Assembly (NCBI GenBank): GCA_035476575.1
Contig: DATILL010000040.1
Span: 88,492-152,491 of the forward strand
Reading direction: 5' to 3'
DNA from: DATILL01 sp035476575
Lineage (GTDB): Bacteria; Actinomycetota; Actinomycetes; Mycobacteriales; JACQDL01
DNA: 64,000 bases
Under the pieces are notes generated by a model. The model was not told the origin of the DNA, did no database searches, and was given only the letters and a program-made list of their open reading frames with translations. Position numbers and translations under genes: made by a program. This document shows positions 46,088-55,813 of this stretch, piece by piece (positions within the stretch are counted from its first letter, which is position 1; each line of letters starts with the position of its first letter).

Positions 46088-46291
46088 ATGACCACGCGCC
46101 AAGCCACCGAGGCCGAGCCGCTACTGACTCCGGCCGAAGTTGCCTCCATGTTCCGCGTTGACCCCAAGACGGTCACCCGCTGGGCCAAGGCAGGCAAGCT
46201 CACCTCGATCCGGACGCTCGGCGGCCACCGCCGCTACAAGGAGTCCGAAGTGCGCTCGCTGCTCGACGGCAGCTCGCCACACGAGGGCTGA
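46088..46291 (+). CDS. bldC: Developmental regulator BldC
   Basis: The protein is 67 residues and almost identical in its core to Streptomyces BldC: EAEPLLTPAEVASMFRVDPK, then TVTRWAKAGKLTSIRTLGGH and RRYKESEVRSLLDG. BldC is a MerR-like winged helix without effector domain. It binds direct repeats cooperatively and delays sporulation in Streptomyces. AGAAAGGA precedes the ATG. The 160-bp upstream region is AT-richer than average and should hold the promoter. Gene order (vdh, hypothetical, bldC) supports orthology. Confidence 0.96.
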   Translation: MTTRQATEAEPLLTPAEVASMFRVDPKTVTRWAKAGKLTSIRTLGGHRRYKESEVRSLLDGSSPHEG

Positions 46292-46451
46292 CCGAGGGTC
46301 CGCAGGCTCCCCTCCTCGTTACCGGCGCCGTGCCCCGCACCCGGGGCGCGGCGCCGCGCCGTTGTCACGTGAACGTAACCGTGACGCAGCCCGGGTGTCT
46401 GACTTTGTGGCGCAGAATGAGGCAGGCGGACGCTTCCGGAGGTGACGCCCG

Positions 46452-46907
46452 GTGCCGACCCTGGCGATCCATGCCCTCGCGATGCTCGAGGAGCTGCGCA
46501 AGGATGGCCTGCCAGTGCGGTCCACGGTGATCTACACCCAGCTCACCGACCCCGACGGCCTGCTCGGCACCACCGACGGCCCCGCCGAGAAGGTCGCCTT
46601 CGTCGACGCCCGGATCAACGCCGGCCGGGTCCACGACCGGTCGTACGGCAGCCTGGAGCTCGGCGGCACCATCGAGGTGTACGACGACGCCCGGACGGCG
46701 ACAGCCATGGCCGCGCAGGCGGCGGCGCGCCCCGGGTCCGGCCGGGTCGTCACCTGGGACGGCGTGCTGCTGGTCCTGTCTCAGCACCTGACCAAGTTGC
46801 AGGCTGATGGGTATGTCGTACCGATTACTTATCGTGACGACATTGACACGAGCTTTCCTCGTCTCCAACGTTATGAACAGGTTAATCCGGTTTTAGATGT
46901 GTCATAG
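46452..46907 (+). CDS. Hypothetical protein with low-GC 3' end
   Basis: The protein is 151 residues from GTG with GGAGG in front. Predicted parts are a helix (LAIHALAMLEELRKDGL), VIYTQLTDPDGLLGTTDG, AFVDARINAGRVHDRSYG and VTWDGVLLVLSQHLTKLQADG. No family is recognised. From about 46800 the codon use changes and GC falls well below the rest of the gene (YVVPITYRDDIDTSFPRLQR and beyond), suggesting that the last 35 codons come from a different source or are under different constraint. It lies in the gap between bldC and the phosphatase gene. Confidence 0.6.
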   Translation: MPTLAIHALAMLEELRKDGLPVRSTVIYTQLTDPDGLLGTTDGPAEKVAFVDARINAGRVHDRSYGSLELGGTIEVYDDARTATAMAAQAAARPGSGRVVTWDGVLLVLSQHLTKLQADGYVVPITYRDDIDTSFPRLQRYEQVNPVLDVS

Positions 46908-46996
46908 GTGGATTTTGTCCGGCTCGTGTGATCGGTCTGAGTGTCACTCGACACTCCTTCCTGGCCGGGGTCGGTTGCTGTCCGTAGTCTTAACCT

Positions 46997-49170
46997 GTGC
47001 GTGCCGGACTGACCGAGCTGCTTCGCGACCCTGCCCGGCTTGACGCCCTGCACCGGCTCCGGCTCCTCGAGCCCGACACGGCGGGGACCTTCGAGCGGGT
47101 TGGGCGGTTGGCCGCCCGGTTGCTCGGGGTGCCGGTCGCGGGAGTCAACTTCGTGGACGCCGTCCGGCAGTTCGCGCCCGGCACGGCGACCGCCACCACC
47201 GTGTTCGCGGCGGCCCAGGGTGCGTCGGTGCCGGCAGGGGAGGGGTTCTGCCCTGTCACGCTGGTCCTGGGCCAGCCGCTGTGCGTGCCGGACGCGCGGG
47301 CGGACCCGGAGTTCGCCAACGACCCGACCGTCCGCAGGCTGGGCCTGGTCGCCTACGTCGGGGTGCCGCTGTTCAGCGCCGGCCAGCCGGTGGGGACGCT
47401 CTGCGCGGCCCACACCGGGCCCATGCCGTGGACCGCGCAGCAGCGGTCTTCGCTGCAGGACCTGGCCGGGCTGATCATGGACGAGCTGGAGCTGCGGACG
47501 CGGCTGGCCGAGCGACGGGTCGAACGGGCCCGCGCCGAGGCGACCGACCAGGCTCGGCTGTTACGCGCGGTGATGCGGCAGATGCCGGAGGGGCTGGTCG
47601 TCACCCGAGCCCCGGACGGTGAGGTGACCGCGGCGAACGACGAGTTCCGCCGGTTGGTCGGCCACGAGCTGCTGCCCGCGGTGACCATCGAGGACTACCA
47701 GGCATACCCGCTGCTGTACCCCGACGGCACGCCGTACCCGCCGCGGGAGATGCCGGTGGCCCGCGCCCTGCTGAACGGCGAGGTCGTGGCCGAGGAGGAG
47801 GTGCGCTACCAGCGGCCCAACGGCGAGGTGATCGACCTGCTGATGCGCGCCGCACCGGTCCGGGACGAGCGGGACGACATCGTCGCCGCGGTCGGCATCG
47901 TCACCGACATCAGCCGGCGCAAGCGGGTGGAGCAGACGCTGCGGATGTCCCAGGAACGGCTCGCCTTCCTGGCCGAGGCGAGCTCGCTGGTGGCGTCCTC
48001 GCTCGAACCGCAGGTGATCATCGACCGGCTGGGGCGGCTGGTGGTCGACCGGCTGGTCGACTGGTGCGCGATCGTCGAGCCCGACCCACATGGCCGGCTG
48101 CGCCGGGTGGCCATGACGCACCGCGACAGTGCCCGGCGGGCGCTGGCTGAGCGCTGGCTGGCGCTGCCGCCGTACGACGTCGGCTCGGACTCCGGGCTGG
48201 TGGTGGCCTACCGGGAGCACCGTACGGTCCGGCTGGTCGTCAACCCGGCGCCCGGCAACCCGTGGCCAGCCGGTCCGTTGGCTGGGCCAGGCGGTGACTC
48301 GGTGGTGGCCGTCCCGCTGGTCGCGGGCGGTGAGCGGCTGGGTGCGATGGGGTTCGGCCGGCAGGCCGGGCAGCCGGCGTTCGACGACCAGGAGCTGGCG
48401 CTGGCCAGCGAGGTGGCGGGGCGGTTTGCGGTGGCGCTGGCGCATGCCCGGCGGTTCGAGGCCGAACGGGGTGCGGCCGAGATCCTGCAGCGCAGCCTGC
48501 TGCCGGAGCTGTCCGAGCTGGACGCGGTCGAGATCGGCGCGGTCTACGTGCCGAGCAGCCGGACGCTGGCCATTGGTGGCGACTTCTACGACGTGCTGGA
48601 CCTGGGTGGCCGGCGGGCCGGGCTCGCCGTCGGCGACGTGATGGGGCACGGGGTGCGGGCCGCTGCGGTGATGGGCCAGGTGCGGGCGGCGCTGCGGGCG
48701 TACGCCCGGCTCGGGCTGCGCCCGGCCGCCATCTTGGCCACGCTGGACGAGCTGGTCACCGAGCTGCCGGACGGGATGCTGGTCACCTGCCTGTACGGCG
48801 TGTACGACGTACCGGCCGGCGAGCTGCGGCTGGCCAGCGCCGGTCACCTGGCGCCGTTCCTGCGGCTGCCGCCCGGCGAGCCGCGGGTGCTGGAGGTGGC
48901 GCCCGGGCCCCCGCTGGGCGTGGGGCGTTCGGCGTACACCGAGTCGGTGCACGCGGTGCCGGCCGGGCGCTGCTCGCGCTGTTCAGCGACGGGCTGGTCG
49001 AGGACCGGGAACGCGATCTGGATCTCGGGCTGGCGGCGCTGGCCGCGGAGCTGGGCCGGCACGGCTCCGGTCCGCTGCCCGCGGCTGCGGACGCCGTCCT
49101 GCGTGATCTCGGCCGCCGGGACCACAACGACGACGACGTCGCCCTGCTGCTGGTCCGCGCCCGCCGATAG
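46997..49170 (+). pseudogene. GAF-PAS-GAF-SpoIIE/PP2C phosphatase with a frameshift near its end
   Basis: The layout is an N-terminal GAF domain (about 25-165; PVAGVNFVDAVRQFAPG, LVAYVGVPLFSAGQPVG), a PAS domain (about 190-315; MPEGLVVTRAPDGEVTAAND), a second GAF (about 330-480), then a SpoIIE-type PP2C domain starting IGAVYVPSSRTLAIGGDFYD with GLAVGDVMGHGVRAA. Such proteins dephosphorylate anti-anti-sigma factors. The frame breaks in the GGG at 48965-48967. Downstream, ALLALFSDGLVEDRERDLDL, the conserved last motif, continues in the -1 frame to a TAG at 49168. One missing G in a GGGG run explains it. The unshifted frame runs on to 49330. It may be a true mutation, an assembly error or phase-variable. 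Confidence 0.85.
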
Positions 49171-49188
49171 GCGCCAGCCCGCCCCCGA

Positions 49189-49303
49189 TGTGGTCACCTA
49201 CACGCCTTGTGGTGACCTCTCGTTGCCTCAGCGCCCCAACAGGTCACCACAAGGCGTACAGGTGACCACACGTGGTGCGGCGGGACGAAAGGTCACCACA
49301 GGG
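49189..49303. repeat. Family A palindrome downstream of the phosphatase gene
   Basis: Arms of 30 bp (49189-49218 and 49241-49270) match at 28 positions and carry TGTGGTCACC and CTTGTGGTGACCT. A further GGACGAAAGGTCACCACA module follows at about 49282-49299. The readthrough frame of the upstream frameshifted gene passes through it. Confidence 0.88.
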
Positions 49304-49344
49304 CGTGGGTACAAAGGCCGGACCGAGTAGCCGGGCGCCGGCGG

Positions 49345-49611
49345 TCAAGCCGCCGTGGGCAGGGCGCAGGGGCAGGCGAGACGGTACTCGACGGTGGTGT
49401 AGCGCGGGTCGTCGATGTCACCCTGGTCGCCCTGCGAGACGGCCTGGACCGAGCGCGAGTACCACGTGGTGGGCGCGCCGCACGGGCAGTCGGCGTCCCA
49501 GCTCACCCAGTCGTTGGGATCGCAGTGGATCCGCGAGGCGATCGCGCCGAGGCTGGAGGCAGGCTGGGTCGACGTCGGCGCGCGGTTGATCGACGGGTCA
49601 TCATGAACCAT
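49345..49611 (-). CDS. Small cysteine-containing hypothetical protein
   Basis: The protein is 88 residues from ATG with GGGAGG 6 bp upstream, which favours this start over longer open frames. It has cysteines in RIHCDPNDW, DADCPCGAPTTW and LACPCALP, a possible zinc-binding arrangement of two CPC pairs. No family recognised. It lies downstream of the AAA+ ATPase gene in the same orientation and may be the last gene of that group, although about 210 bp separate them. Confidence 0.55.
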   Translation of the reverse strand: MVHDDPSINRAPTSTQPASSLGAIASRIHCDPNDWVSWDADCPCGAPTTWYSRSVQAVSQGDQGDIDDPRYTTVEYRLACPCALPTAA

Positions 49612-49823
49612 GGGAGCCTCCCGAACTCGGGTTTCCTTCCACCAGATCCCGGCAAGGTGCACATCAGGAGACCCCCATCCGCTGGGCGCTTGGTCCAGCC
49701 AGCCTTGACGCCGTGACGGACGTGCTGTGGCACTCCGGAAGATCCCGACAAACGCGGCAAGGAGCCACTCGATCATGGCCGGCACCTGGGCGATCCCTGG
49801 CACTGCGGTGTCACGGGCCCCGG

Positions 49824-51419
49824 CTAGTTACGTGGCCGCAGCGGGTGCCGGTACCAACCCACCGGCATCCGGACGAACGACCGGCCCCGGATCTCCACCT
49901 CGTTCGCGTCGGCGAAACGCGCGCCCGGGTCGAGCCCGTCCTCAACCGCCCGGATCCGGCCCGACTTCAGCAAGCCAAGAAAACACCCGTAGTCAATCAC
50001 GTACACGTCGTAGACCTCGGCCGGGTGCTCGGGGTCGAGTGAGACGCCCTGGCGGACTCGATGAATGAGGCGGGCGTCGTACAGCCGTTGGATGATCTCC
50101 TCGTTCGACTCACCGTCACGGCGTAGCGGGATAATTCGGCTGCGCTGCCGGGCACATTGTTCGATCAGGTTGGCGAACACCCGGTGCGCCGGCTTCGGCA
50201 GGCTCCCCTCCTTGTCGCGGAGAAAGAAGTCGCGCGTCGCGGTTGCGACGTGCATCGAGCCGATCCGTTGGTTGTGGGCGGCGCCGGCCGCCAGCCCGGC
50301 AATTTGCAGGGCGTCCCGCGGCACGCCCTCAGCACCGAGCACCAGGTTGTGGAAACTGTCATGATCGGCGAAAAGTCGCTTGGTTAGGTCGCCGGGGCAG
50401 TTGATGCCGCGCAACGCGGCCAAGGCCGGCCGGTCAGACCGGACCACGATCGCGGTCAGATGCCGATGCAACAGCGTCGCGTAGAACTCGAGAGTTGATG
50501 CGACGTCGTTCCGGAACAGCAGGAAATCATCGAGGTCGAGGCTGGCGGCGGTGTCGGCGCCGAGCTCGAGACCGACCGGCGACCCGAGGGTCTCGATGTC
50601 GCTGAACCGCGACCTGCCGTGGATCGCGCTGATCTTGACCACGACTCCCGTGGTGGCGAAGAACGTACGTCGCAGCAGGTCGGCCATCAGCGGCTGCAGG
50701 TCCAGCGGCAGCGCGGACCACTCGTCGATCAACACCCACAACTGCCGCCCTTCCAGCGCGCGGACGAGGGCTTGAATCGCGCTGGACAGCGGTCCGAGCA
50801 GCAGATGGTGCCGCACGCGGCCGCGGCTGAGCCGACGTTCGAATTTTCGTTTGTACTGTTGGTTCTGACTGTCTCGGTGCCATGACGCGTGGAAGTCCCT
50901 GCCTACCGCCACCGCGACGCCGCGGGACCGCTCGGCCTGGGCCGCGACCTCCTCCTGCCGTTCCACCTCGGTCTCACCGATCACCCGGATCTGGGTTGCG
51001 GCACCGGCCAGTGCGTCCAGCCCCTCGCTGATGCCGGACAGCAGCGGCGTCCACCGGTCGGTCAGGACCTCGTCGTAGACCTCGTTGTGGATGTGCTCGA
51101 CGACGTCGACAAGCAGCCCGGTGGCTCGTTCGGAAAAGCTCTCCGGCTCAGCCGAGATGATGTCCTCGGGTGAGCCGATCTTGCGCAGGTCGAGGTAGAT
51201 CGCCAGACAGCCCTGAGCCGCCTTCTGGTCCTGCAGATAGCGCAGCAGGTGCGTCTTTCCGGTGCCGCGGCGGCCGAATAAGACGTGGTGTTCAGGAGCC
51301 TCAAGGTGTGCCATCAGCGACCGAACCGGGACAAATGTGTTTCTCAGTAGTTCACTCGCCATATTCTCCGCGCGCTTGGCGACTTGCGTGACCAACCTGT
51401 TCAGTTGCGCATCGGGCAC
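49824..51419 (-). CDS. AAA+/ORC-like P-loop ATPase
   Basis: The protein is 531 residues from GTG, preceded by GAGGGGG at 6 bp; a longer frame with no good start context exists upstream. Walker A is VLFGRRGTGKTHLLRYL, and Walker B is QLWVLIDEWSALPLDLQP. The sensor-1-like part is VVVKISAIHGRSRF. The C-terminal half is helical with a winged-helix-like end (ESNEEIIQRLYDARLIHRV, AEVYDVYVIDYGCFLGLL). It resembles ORC/Cdc6-like P-loop ATPases, a group of accessory-genome ATPases of uncertain function. It is paired with an HTH regulator gene upstream in the same orientation. Confidence 0.8.
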   Translation of the reverse strand: MPDAQLNRLVTQVAKRAENMASELLRNTFVPVRSLMAHLEAPEHHVLFGRRGTGKTHLLRYLQDQKAAQGCLAIYLDLRKIGSPEDIISAEPESFSERATGLLVDVVEHIHNEVYDEVLTDRWTPLLSGISEGLDALAGAATQIRVIGETEVERQEEVAAQAERSRGVAVAVGRDFHASWHRDSQNQQYKRKFERRLSRGRVRHHLLLGPLSSAIQALVRALEGRQLWVLIDEWSALPLDLQPLMADLLRRTFFATTGVVVKISAIHGRSRFSDIETLGSPVGLELGADTAASLDLDDFLLFRNDVASTLEFYATLLHRHLTAIVVRSDRPALAALRGINCPGDLTKRLFADHDSFHNLVLGAEGVPRDALQIAGLAAGAAHNQRIGSMHVATATRDFFLRDKEGSLPKPAHRVFANLIEQCARQRSRIIPLRRDGESNEEIIQRLYDARLIHRVRQGVSLDPEHPAEVYDVYVIDYGCFLGLLKSGRIRAVEDGLDPGARFADANEVEIRGRSFVRMPVGWYRHPLRPRN

Positions 51420-51595
51420 CGCGTCCCCCTCATCGGCCGCCTCACCGCCGATGGGATCCACGACGGTCGCTACCCGATCCTGCGCCGATCCTGGCAGCGG
51501 GCCCAAACGATATCCGCCATCCAGGCCCCGCTGGCCGCAATCTAACCTGTTTGGGTGACCCCCGCGCCATGGTCGCCGACTGAGCTCTGCCAGCC

Positions 51596-52738
51596 TCAGG
51601 CCGACAGCCGATCGGCCAGATCCGCTTTCGGCCATTCCCAGGTCCACCCGTAACCGCCGGCCAGCGGGTTCTCCAGACTGATCCGGTCACCAAGACCGCT
51701 GACCGGCTGGGTCCGGACCGGATTGTCGTAGTTGCCGTGCACGGTGTCCCACCGGCAGCGGGTGAGCACCGCGGGCGGCATCTGTGGGTCAAAACCGATG
51801 CTGATCTGCAGCTCGCGGGCGGCGAGCGAGCTGAGGACCCGCTGGTAGCGGCGGCAGCTGTCGACGTAGCCGGCCTCGTGGGTATAGCTCACCGTGTAGC
51901 TGAGCCGGTGGGTCTCCATCGCCCCCAGCGGCTCGTCGAAGATCAGCTCGGTCGCGGTGAGGTACTCCGGCTCGTGCGGGTACTGTCGCTGGTCGGTGAT
52001 GGTGGGGCCGACCTGGCAGCCCTCCTCGGCGTGGATGGTCAACCGCGTCCCGTGCTGGGCGGAGACCATGTACCAGTAGCTCTCGATACCGTCCCGCAGC
52101 GCCGTCACGTCGATGGTCAGCCTGCTGTGATGCGGTCGTTGGTCGGCGCCGACGACGTAGTGCTCTCGCTGCCGGACCACAATCAGCGCCTGCCGGCTCT
52201 CCCGCCCCCGGCCGCCCCGCTGGCTGTAGACCCGCCGCTCCAGGCGGGCCCGGCGATGGGCGACCGAGTGGACCGGCGCACCTCGCGGCGCCGTGACATA
52301 TCTGCTGGCGGGCGCGGTCCGATGCAGCATCTGGCGATGTTGGTACGTCTCGAGCAGCGTGACGACGAGATGTCCGGCCGGCAGCTCAAGGACCCGTTCC
52401 AGGGCGAGCACCAGGTTGGTCCCGTGCGACGTGGCGTGCGGTCTGCAGCGACCGTTCTGCCATTGGCTGATGGTTGACCGGGTCAGGTGGCGCTCCTGCT
52501 CGGCGAGCAGGTCGGCGATCCTCTGTAAGGACAGCCCGCGAGCGGCGATCGCGGCCCGCACTGCCGCGGCGAACGGCTCCGTGGCCGGTGGCGGCCCTAA
52601 CTTGGCGCGCTGCCGTCGGGCGCGCGACCGGCAGGTGCTGTCACAGTAGTGCTGTACCCGCCCGGCCCCACGCCGCGACTTGAGCACGCGGCCACAGGAC
52701 AGGCAGGTCCGCGGACCGGGCTGTGGTGTACCAGACAT
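51596..52738 (-). CDS. Zinc-ribbon/XRE-type helix-turn-helix protein with unknown C-terminal domain
   Basis: The protein is 380 residues. The N-terminus has a CxxC zinc ribbon (RTCLSCGRVLKSR) completed by HYCDSTCRSRARRQRA. An XRE-like helix-turn-helix follows (residues about 65-140) with LSLQRIADLLAEQERHLTR and STISQWQNGRCRPH. The C-terminal 200 residues are beta-rich (HSRLTIDVTALRDGIESYWY, TRLTIHAEEGCQVGP, ETHRLSYTVSYTHEAGYVDS). The last domain is not one I can name. The combination of ribbon, HTH and beta domain is seen in actinobacterial accessory genes. It may regulate the neighbouring ATPase. Confidence 0.75.
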   Translation of the reverse strand: MSGTPQPGPRTCLSCGRVLKSRRGAGRVQHYCDSTCRSRARRQRAKLGPPPATEPFAAAVRAAIAARGLSLQRIADLLAEQERHLTRSTISQWQNGRCRPHATSHGTNLVLALERVLELPAGHLVVTLLETYQHRQMLHRTAPASRYVTAPRGAPVHSVAHRRARLERRVYSQRGGRGRESRQALIVVRQREHYVVGADQRPHHSRLTIDVTALRDGIESYWYMVSAQHGTRLTIHAEEGCQVGPTITDQRQYPHEPEYLTATELIFDEPLGAMETHRLSYTVSYTHEAGYVDSCRRYQRVLSSLAARELQISIGFDPQMPPAVLTRCRWDTVHGNYDNPVRTQPVSGLGDRISLENPLAGGYGWTWEWPKADLADRLSA

Positions 52739-53729
52739 GGGCGACGGTCCCCTCTGCCGCGCTGTCGCGCACGTTCCAAACTGCAAGTGAGTTGAGTACT
52801 GCATGGCGCGCCGTGGATTAGCTCATCTCGGGCCGCGCCGCTTTCCTTCCGCCACGCCATTGTCGTAACAGTGTGGCGGTGCTGTTCCCTGTCGTTTCAA
52901 TTGGCTGCCTGGCCCTTACCCGCGGGGAGGCAGTTTACTCGCGGTTAGACCAGTCGAGTAGGGGTCACCCCAACGAATGAAGATGGCCAGCGTGCTGCAT
53001 GCAGAGCGTGACTGCCGCTGCGCGCGGTGTCCAGTCCAGCCGAGCCCGGAGCACCGTCGCAATAGCGTGCGCAACGCTGGCCAGCCACCCAGAAGGTGTC
53101 ACACTTAGGTCGATCAAGACATCAAAGGTGTATAATATCTCATACTTCTCGTAGATCATAACGCTCGGCCAGGATCGACATCCGGCCCTAACCTAGATTT
53201 TAGAGGTGTTATCATCCTTTTATGCCTAATGAGTGGTCATTCATCCGTTACAGTGAGTGACAGCCAACCTCGCTCGACAGACTATTGACCCGACACAGGT
53301 CTTCCACAAGTCATACGGGGAGGGGAGGTCTTGTCATGTCGGATACCACGTCGTGGGAGTAGGAAATCGAAATCGTGCCGACCCTGGTGGGTCGCGGGTG
53401 GAAGGGCGCCGCGAGCCGCCGATGGTAGGCCGCTGGCTGGGCAGCAGCACACACAGCGCGATAATCCGTCCACGCCACACATCACCCGAGCTGCCCAACC
53501 GAGAGACGCGGCAGCCGGGCCGGCCGACCCCACATCCCAGGCTTCCCAGGCCCGGCCGGCCCGGCTCGACGGTGCCCGGAGGTCTCCTCCGTCAGCGCCG
53601 GAGAAACGCTGCCGTCTCCCAGTGATCCGGAGTAGCGTCCGGCGGGTCAGAGCTGCCGAGGGGGCAGCGGCCGTGCCAGGGGTCGCCGTCACTGTGCCAT
53701 CCCCGCACGGAACCGAAAGGGGATTCGGC
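52739..53729. other. Gene-poor, AT-richer 1-kb gap
   Basis: No frame here has a convincing start context or domain. A 64-codon minus-strand frame (52965-53159) exists but shows no family resemblance. The stretch around 53110-53240 is markedly AT-rich (GTATAATATCTCATAC, TTTTAGAGGTGTTATC) and could hold promoters for the sedolisin gene or mark an integration boundary. The end just before 53730 carries AAAGGGGA, the ribosome site of the sedolisin gene. Confidence 0.6.
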
Positions 53730-55055
53730 ATGATCTCTGCAACGCGACGGGTGGGGAGACGGCCACTTGCCGCGCTCTCCACGTTCGGGCTGCTCGCTGC
53801 GTTACTCGTCGGCACCCCGACGGTGGCGAGCGCGGTTCATGGCATGATGCATCCCGCAATCGGGAGCCGCCCGCACTACACCCTTGCCGGCCGAGCCGAC
53901 ACCAAGCCCGGCGTGGCCACCTTCAACTGCCAGCTCACCACACCGGCAGGCTGCTACGGCCCAGCCCAGATCCGCGCGGCGTACGGCATCGACAAGCTCC
54001 CCGCGACCGGCGCCGGCCGCGGCATCGTCATCGTCGACGCCTTCCAGAGCCCGACGATCGGCCATGATCTCGCGGTGTTCGACCAGTTGTTCGAGCTGCC
54101 CGACCCCACCCTGTCCATCGTCGCGCCGGACGGCCTGACGCCGTTCGACCCGAACGACGGCAACATGGTCGGCTGGTCCGCCGAGATCACCCTGGACGTG
54201 GAATGGGCGCATGCCATCGCGCCCGCGGCCAAGATCGTGCTGGTGCTGGCCAAGAGCAACGACGACGCCGACATCCTGTCCGCCACCCGCTACGCCGTCG
54301 ACCACAACCTCGGCGACGTCATCTCGCAGAGCTTCGGCGAGGCCGAGCAGTGCATGGACCCGGCATTGCAGGCGCGGCAGCACGCGCTGTTCGCCCGCGC
54401 CACCGCGAAAGGTATCACGCTGCTCGCGTCGTCCGGCGACCAAGGCGTGGCCCAGCCGACCTGCGACGGGAAGAGCTTCTTCGCGGCGGCCAGCACGCCG
54501 GCCACCGACCCGTACGTCACCGCGGTCGGCGGCACCATCCTGGACGCGAACGGGCTGACCGGCGCCTACCACAGCGAGACGACATGGAACGAGCCGGACT
54601 TCGCCTCAGCCGGCGGTGGTGGGTTCAGCGTGCTGTACGGGACGCCGGCATACCAGCGGTCGCCGCGGCTGCCCGCCCGCGGCGTGCCGGACGTGTCGTA
54701 CAACGCCGCGATCATCGGCGGTGTGCTGGCCGTGTGGAGCGGCTCGGGGCTCGGTAGCGACCTGGTCTTCCGCTTCGGCGGCACCAGTGCCGGGTCGCCG
54801 CAGTGGGCTGGCCTGGTCGCGTTGGCCGACCAGCTCGGGCGGCACCGGATCGGCGCGCTGAACGGGGTGTTGTACGCCACCGCGCGGGTGCCGTCGGTGT
54901 ACTCGCGGCTGTTCCACGACATCACGACCGGCGACAACACCTACCACGGTGACGTCGAGATCTCCGGCTTCCCCGCACACCGCGGGTGGGATGCGGCCAC
55001 CGGGCTCGGCACCCCGAAGGCCAGCACACTGGTGCGGCTGCTCGCCCTGACCTGA
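53730..55055 (+). CDS. Secreted S53 family peptidase (sedolisin), without propeptide
   Basis: The protein is 441 residues. A signal peptide (LAALSTFGLLAALLVGTPTV) is followed almost at once by the catalytic domain. The catalytic Glu152 and Asp156 are in WSAEITLDVEWAHA, oxyanion Asp238 in LLASSGDQGVAQ, and Ser354 in FRFGGTSAGSPQWAGL. The calcium-binding end is DITTGDNTYHGD with GWDAATGLGTPKA. The usual propeptide of about 180 residues is absent. Cysteines at FNCQL, AGCYG and TCDGK may form disulphides. It should be an acid-active secreted serine-carboxyl endopeptidase. It follows a long AT-rich leader. Confidence 0.88.
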   Translation: MISATRRVGRRPLAALSTFGLLAALLVGTPTVASAVHGMMHPAIGSRPHYTLAGRADTKPGVATFNCQLTTPAGCYGPAQIRAAYGIDKLPATGAGRGIVIVDAFQSPTIGHDLAVFDQLFELPDPTLSIVAPDGLTPFDPNDGNMVGWSAEITLDVEWAHAIAPAAKIVLVLAKSNDDADILSATRYAVDHNLGDVISQSFGEAEQCMDPALQARQHALFARATAKGITLLASSGDQGVAQPTCDGKSFFAAASTPATDPYVTAVGGTILDANGLTGAYHSETTWNEPDFASAGGGGFSVLYGTPAYQRSPRLPARGVPDVSYNAAIIGGVLAVWSGSGLGSDLVFRFGGTSAGSPQWAGLVALADQLGRHRIGALNGVLYATARVPSVYSRLFHDITTGDNTYHGDVEISGFPAHRGWDAATGLGTPKASTLVRLLALT

Positions 55056-55246
55056 CCCGCGCAGCGCCCGCGTCCGGGCCGCCGTCCCGACGGGTCGGAC
55101 CCCGAAAGCACCGATAACCCAAGCATCGATAACCCTCAAAGCACTGGTCTCGTGGCATGCGACACGAGACCAGTGCCTTCGAGGCCAGGAGCCCGGCCGG
55201 AGCGCTCGCGGCCGCCACTCAAGCCGGCACCGATAGGGTTACGCAG

Positions 55247-55813
55247 GTGGACATCATCGAAGGCTTGGGCCAGGTTACGACCGACTTCGAACGACGTGCG
55301 GCCGGGATCGCGCCGGACCAGTGGGGGCTGCCGACGCCGTGCGAAGACTGGGCCGTGCGGGACCTGGTCGACCACATCATCCGGGGCAACCGGTTCGCCG
55401 TGCTGCTGCTGGCCGGTGCCCAGCCCGCCGCGGCGTTCGCCGAGGTGAGCGCCGGTGACTTCGGCGAGCCGCTGTCAGACCTGCGGTCCAGCGGTGCCGA
55501 GCAGCTCGCCGCGTTCCGCCGGCCGGGTGCGCTGGACACGCTGTGCCACCATCCGCGCGGCGACATGCCCGGCGCGGCCTTTGCCCGGCTCCGGCTCGGT
55601 GACCTGCTGATCCACGGCTGGGATCTGGCCCGGGCCACCGGCGGCGACGAGACATTGGACGAGCGGCTGGTCCTGGCCGCGTACGAGGCCTACGCACCGG
55701 TGGCGCAGACCATCGCGAAGAGTGGCAACTTCGGTGCCGGCCCGAGCGGCACCCTGCCGGCCGACGCATCCCCGCAACTGCGCCTGCTCGATCTCACCGG
55801 CCGTCGCCCCTGA
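55247..55813 (+). CDS. TIGR03086-type DinB-like metal-binding protein
   Basis: The protein is 188 residues from GTG. The DinB/maleylpyruvate isomerase-like four-helix bundle has VDIIEGLGQVTTDFERR, PTPCEDWAVRDLVDHIIRGN and LRLGDLLIHGWDLARATGG. The His in LVDHI and the HGWD His-Asp pair are the metal ligands. These proteins are common in actinobacteria and some act as thiol-dependent transferases with mycothiol, but this one cannot be assigned. It begins about 190 bp after the sedolisin. Confidence 0.85.
   Translation: MDIIEGLGQVTTDFERRAAGIAPDQWGLPTPCEDWAVRDLVDHIIRGNRFAVLLLAGAQPAAAFAEVSAGDFGEPLSDLRSSGAEQLAAFRRPGALDTLCHHPRGDMPGAAFARLRLGDLLIHGWDLARATGGDETLDERLVLAAYEAYAPVAQTIAKSGNFGAGPSGTLPADASPQLRLLDLTGRRP

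Noticed and set aside
52965..53159. 64-codon frame in the AT-richer gap
   Set aside because: No plausible ribosome site and no family; kept as part of the gap entry.
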